In this document: one piece after another, positions 61,588-64,000 of the stretch
Position numbering within the stretch: the first letter of the stretch is position 1
Layout of the letters: each line of letters opens with the position of its first letter
From: Verrucomicrobiota bacterium
GTDB taxonomy: Bacteria > Verrucomicrobiota > Verrucomicrobiia > Limisphaerales > JACRJZ01
Direction of reading: 5' to 3'
Assembly: GCA_016219875.1 (NCBI GenBank)
Contig: JACRJZ010000129.1
Location: 1-64,000, forward strand
Length of the DNA: 64,000 nt
The notes under the pieces: generated by a model
What the model was told of the DNA's origin: nothing
The model's input: the letters and a program-made list of their open reading frames with translations, nothing else
Databases searched by the model: none
Made by a program: the position numbers and the translations under genes

Positions 61588-62439
61588 ATGAGTTCCGTTT
61601 CGCCGAGTGCCGCGTCTTCGTTTATGGGCCTGGTCGAGTTCAGTCCCGGCTTCGCGCCGCGATGGGGGATTTCCCATGTCCTGTTCGACTTTGACGGCAC
61701 GCTCTCGCTCATTCGGCAGGGCTGGCCGGACGTGATGGTGCCGATGTTCGCGGAGATGCTGCCGCGGCGCGACGGCGAAACCGAGGAGCAGGTTCGCCAG
61801 TTGATGCTGGACGACATCATGCGCCTGAACGGCAAGCAGACCATCTACCAGATGATCCAACTGGCCGAGCGCATCCAGGAACGCGGCGGCCAGCCCAAGG
61901 AGCCGCTGTGGTACAAGCACGAGTATCTGCGCCGGCTCGACGAACGCATTCGCTCGCGCACCGAGGGCCTGCGGCGCGGCGCCGTCCAGCCGGATGATTT
62001 GCTCGTGTTTGGCGCGCGGCCGTTGTTGGAAGAACTGACGCGGCGCGGCCTGCCGCTCTACCTCGCCAGCGGCACAGACGAGGCATACGTGAAAGAGGAG
62101 GCGCGCCTGCTGGACCTCGAGCGCTACTTTGGCCGCCACATCTACGGCGCGCTGGATGACTACAAGCAATTCTCCAAGAAGATCGTCATCGAACGCATCC
62201 TCCGGCAGAACCAAATTCCCGGCGCAAACCTGCTTTCATTCGGCGACGGTTACGTGGAAATCCAGAACACGAAGGAAGTCGGCGGCCTGGCCGTGGCCGT
62301 GGCCAGCGACGAAGCGCACAATGGCTCCGGCCGGATGGACGAATGGAAGCGGCAACGTTTGCTGGGCGTGGGCGCGGACGTGGTGATCCCGGATTTCCGC
62401 GACACGGTAGTGTTGTTGGATGTGGTGTTGGCGAAATGA
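61588..62439 (+). CDS. HAD-superfamily phosphatase
   Basis: A 283-residue haloacid-dehalogenase hydrolase. Motif I is LFDFDGTLSL (nucleophile Asp35, acid/base Asp37), motif II includes YLASGTDEAYV, the Lys is in the YKQFSKKIVIERI region, and motif IV is LLSFGDGYVEIQN. A helical cap (about 45-140) follows motif I. The substrate is probably a phosphosugar or nucleotide. It is the first gene of a coupled operon: its TGA overlaps the next ATG (ATGA at 62436). Two PfkB-type neighbours suggest sugar-phosphate or nucleotide-sugar chemistry (inference). Confidence 0.88.
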   Translation: MSSVSPSAASSFMGLVEFSPGFAPRWGISHVLFDFDGTLSLIRQGWPDVMVPMFAEMLPRRDGETEEQVRQLMLDDIMRLNGKQTIYQMIQLAERIQERGGQPKEPLWYKHEYLRRLDERIRSRTEGLRRGAVQPDDLLVFGARPLLEELTRRGLPLYLASGTDEAYVKEEARLLDLERYFGRHIYGALDDYKQFSKKIVIERILRQNQIPGANLLSFGDGYVEIQNTKEVGGLAVAVASDEAHNGSGRMDEWKRQRLLGVGADVVIPDFRDTVVLLDVVLAK

Positions 62440-63635
62440 AGACACCTCCAAAACCCTGTAGCAGCCGACGTAAGGAGGCTCAAACTTCCATGAAATCAGA
62501 GCCTCCTAACGTCGGCTGCTACGCTTCCAAGCAAAGCCCTCTCGACTTGCGCAAGCTGAAGGTCCGGCCCCTTGCGGAACGGCGCAGCCTGACGGCGGTG
62601 GAAGATGTGCTGGTGGACCCCGACTCCGCTGTCCCGTTCTGCCCTGCCCCGGTCGCGGCGCTCATCCGGCAATGCGCGGAAGCCATCCGCGCCGCGCAAC
62701 AGCGGGGTGCGGGCGTGATTCTGATGTACGGAGCCCATCTCTTGCGCAACGGCGCCGCCCCGATCTTGGAGCGGATGATGCGCGACGGCTGGATCACGCA
62801 CCTGGCCACGAACGGCGCGGGCAGCATCCACGATTGGGAATACGCCTGGCTGGGCCGCTCCACCGAGAGCGTGAAGGAGAACGTCGCGACCGGCACCTTC
62901 GGCGCGTGGGACGAGACGGGCCGCAATATCCAACTCGCGCTCATGGTCGGCGCTTTGAACGGCGAAGGTTACGGACGCGCGCTGGGACGGTTCATCATGG
63001 AGGACGGCGTGATGCTGCCTAAGCCGGAGGAACTGGCATCAATGTTGAAATCGGAACCGGCGCATCCGCTTTCAGCAGCGCGGGCGGAATTGCTGCACGC
63101 GATACAGGCGCACGGTCTGCGTGGCGGGAGACACGAAGTCCAGCATCGCTGGAAACACGCCTCCATCTGCGGCGCGGCGTTCCGCCACAACGTGCCGCTC
63201 ACCGTGCATCCCGGCATCGGCTACGACATCATCACGTGCCACCCGATGTTCAACGGCGCAGTCGTGGGCCGCGCGGCGGAGTTGGACTTCCGTTTGCTCT
63301 GCGGCTCGGTGGAGCGACTCGATGGCGGCGTGGTGCTCTCGGTCGGTTCCGCGATCATGGCGCCGCAAGTGTTCGAGAAAAGTTTAAGCTGCGTGAACAA
63401 CCTGCGACTCCAGGCCGGGCGCACCATCGTTCAAGGCCACTCGATCTTCGTCGTGGACTTGCAGGACGGCGGCAACTGGGACTGGTCGAAAGGCGAGCCG
63501 CCCAAGACGAACCCGGCGTACTACCTGCGGTTCTGCAAGAGCTTCTCGCGAATGGGCGGCGAAATGCGATACGCGCAGTGCGACAACGTGGCTTTCGTCC
63601 ACAACCTCTCCCGCCACTTGGAAAAGAAGGCATGA
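62436..63635 (+). CDS. Conserved unknown enzyme-like protein, linked to HAD and PfkB genes
   Basis: A 399-residue protein that I do not recognise by name. Conserved-looking stretches: GVILMYGAHLLRNG, THLATNGAGSIHDWEYAWLG, VATGTFGAWDETG, LTVHPGIGYDIITCHPMFNG and LSVGSAIMAPQVFEKSL; the pattern suggests a Rossmann-like enzyme with Gly-rich loops. Residues 8-29 are encoded by a copy of the palindromic element (62458-62522), in frame between the coupled start and the first conserved residues. ATGA overlaps link it to the genes on both sides, so the three products probably act in one pathway. An internal ATG inside the element (62490) is an alternative start. Confidence 0.8.
   Translation: MKTPPKPCSSRRKEAQTSMKSEPPNVGCYASKQSPLDLRKLKVRPLAERRSLTAVEDVLVDPDSAVPFCPAPVAALIRQCAEAIRAAQQRGAGVILMYGAHLLRNGAAPILERMMRDGWITHLATNGAGSIHDWEYAWLGRSTESVKENVATGTFGAWDETGRNIQLALMVGALNGEGYGRALGRFIMEDGVMLPKPEELASMLKSEPAHPLSAARAELLHAIQAHGLRGGRHEVQHRWKHASICGAAFRHNVPLTVHPGIGYDIITCHPMFNGAVVGRAAELDFRLLCGSVERLDGGVVLSVGSAIMAPQVFEKSLSCVNNLRLQAGRTIVQGHSIFVVDLQDGGNWDWSKGEPPKTNPAYYLRFCKSFSRMGGEMRYAQCDNVAFVHNLSRHLEKKA
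62458..62522. repeat. Palindromic repeat element, copy 5 (inside a CDS)
   Basis: The 24-bp arms differ at one position (left begins GTAGCAGCCGACGTAAGGAG, right ends AACGTCGGCTGCTAC). It sits immediately after the translationally coupled start of the gene at 62436. Confidence 0.92.
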
Positions 63636-64000
63636 ACGCAACTCGTTTCCAAGCGATCACCGCGAGGTATCCGCACCTCCGCATCGCGCTGGTCGGCGAC
63701 GTATGCTTGGACCGCTACCTCGAGATCGATCCGGCGAAACAGGAGATTTCCATCGAGACGGGCCTGCCGGTCCACAACGTCGTTCGCGTCCGCAGTCAAC
63801 CGGGCGCGGCGGGCACGATCCTCAACAACCTGGTCGCCCTCGGCATCGGCACAATTTATCCGGTGAGCTTTTGCGGCGAGGACGGCGAGGGCTTTGAACT
63901 GCGTCGCGCGCTCGAAATGAAAGCCGGCGTGCGGCTGGATTACTTTCTGCAAGCCGCCGACCGTCGCACGTTCACTTACTGCAAGCCACTGGTCATGGAG
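63632..64000 (+). CDS. PfkB-family carbohydrate kinase, 5' part (runs off right edge)
   Basis: The first 123 residues of a ribokinase-fold kinase: RIALVGDVCLDRYL is the N-terminal strand and substrate-binding segment, and RSQPGAAGTILNNLVALGI matches the PfkB signature-1 region (usual GGAAxNxAxxLxxLG). The sequence resembles the RfaE/HldE kinase group of heptose enzymes more than ribokinase, but the substrate is not certain. It overlaps the preceding gene by ATGA (63632-63635). Confidence 0.9.
   Translation, partial: MNATRFQAITARYPHLRIALVGDVCLDRYLEIDPAKQEISIETGLPVHNVVRVRSQPGAAGTILNNLVALGIGTIYPVSFCGEDGEGFELRRALEMKAGVRLDYFLQAADRRTFTYCKPLVME

Noticed and set aside
1..64000. tRNA, rRNA or riboswitch genes
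   Set aside because: I scanned for cloverleaf-like and conserved rRNA sequences by eye and saw none; a covariance-model search could still find small RNAs.

Overview
The window looks like a high-GC Gram-negative chromosome, most likely Verrucomicrobiota (Pedosphaera/Limisphaerales-type). Evidence: an LPS-sugar enzyme (KdsD), a PEP-CTERM protein, a tandem series of giant secreted beta-rich proteins, a GxxExxY protein, few Shine-Dalgarno sites, and many short palindromic and simple-repeat families scattered between and inside genes. The assignment is inferred from gene content; no rRNA is present.

Layout. 1-1157 (+) is the 3' end of an unknown gene. 1466-7148 (-) carries housekeeping genes: a secreted esterase, kdsD coupled to a PIN/AbrB toxin-antitoxin pair, then scpA-scpB-pheA. 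7728-41209 (+) is an unbroken array of secreted proteins: glycine-rich repeats, SBBP and delta-60 propellers, FG-GAP, LamG, Ig-like domains and an M36 metalloprotease. Most end in a C-terminal FF/FYRxxxP-like tail. 41359-45474 holds an agmatine deiminase (-), then ApbE, MscS and a Uma2 nuclease (+). 45879-50514 has an M6 metalloprotease and a PEP-CTERM protein. 50515-51300 is a rearrangement scar (valS 5' fragment joined to a truncated ECF sigma gene). 51302-55802 has two small secreted proteins and a TPR-CHAT protease. 55936-60029 is valS, whose promoter-proximal end is split by a GxxExxY element with terminal inverted repeats. 60114-61271 (-) is a membrane protein. 61588-64000 (+) is a translationally coupled HAD phosphatase / unknown / PfkB-kinase operon running off the edge.

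The main theme is repeat invasion of coding DNA. A palindromic element of about 65 bp occurs five times, twice in frame inside CDSs (38585 and 62436 genes). Other palindromes and microsatellites lie in frame in valS, the CHAT protease, agmatine deiminase and several signal peptides. The most striking case is valS: 1174 residues, with three palindromic insertions plus a domain of about 180 residues resembling LPD3 (a domain of phage and mobile-element polyvalent proteins) between the editing domain and the catalytic core. A second theme is the C-terminal tail shared by the secreted proteins, which also exists as orphan copies after stop codons.
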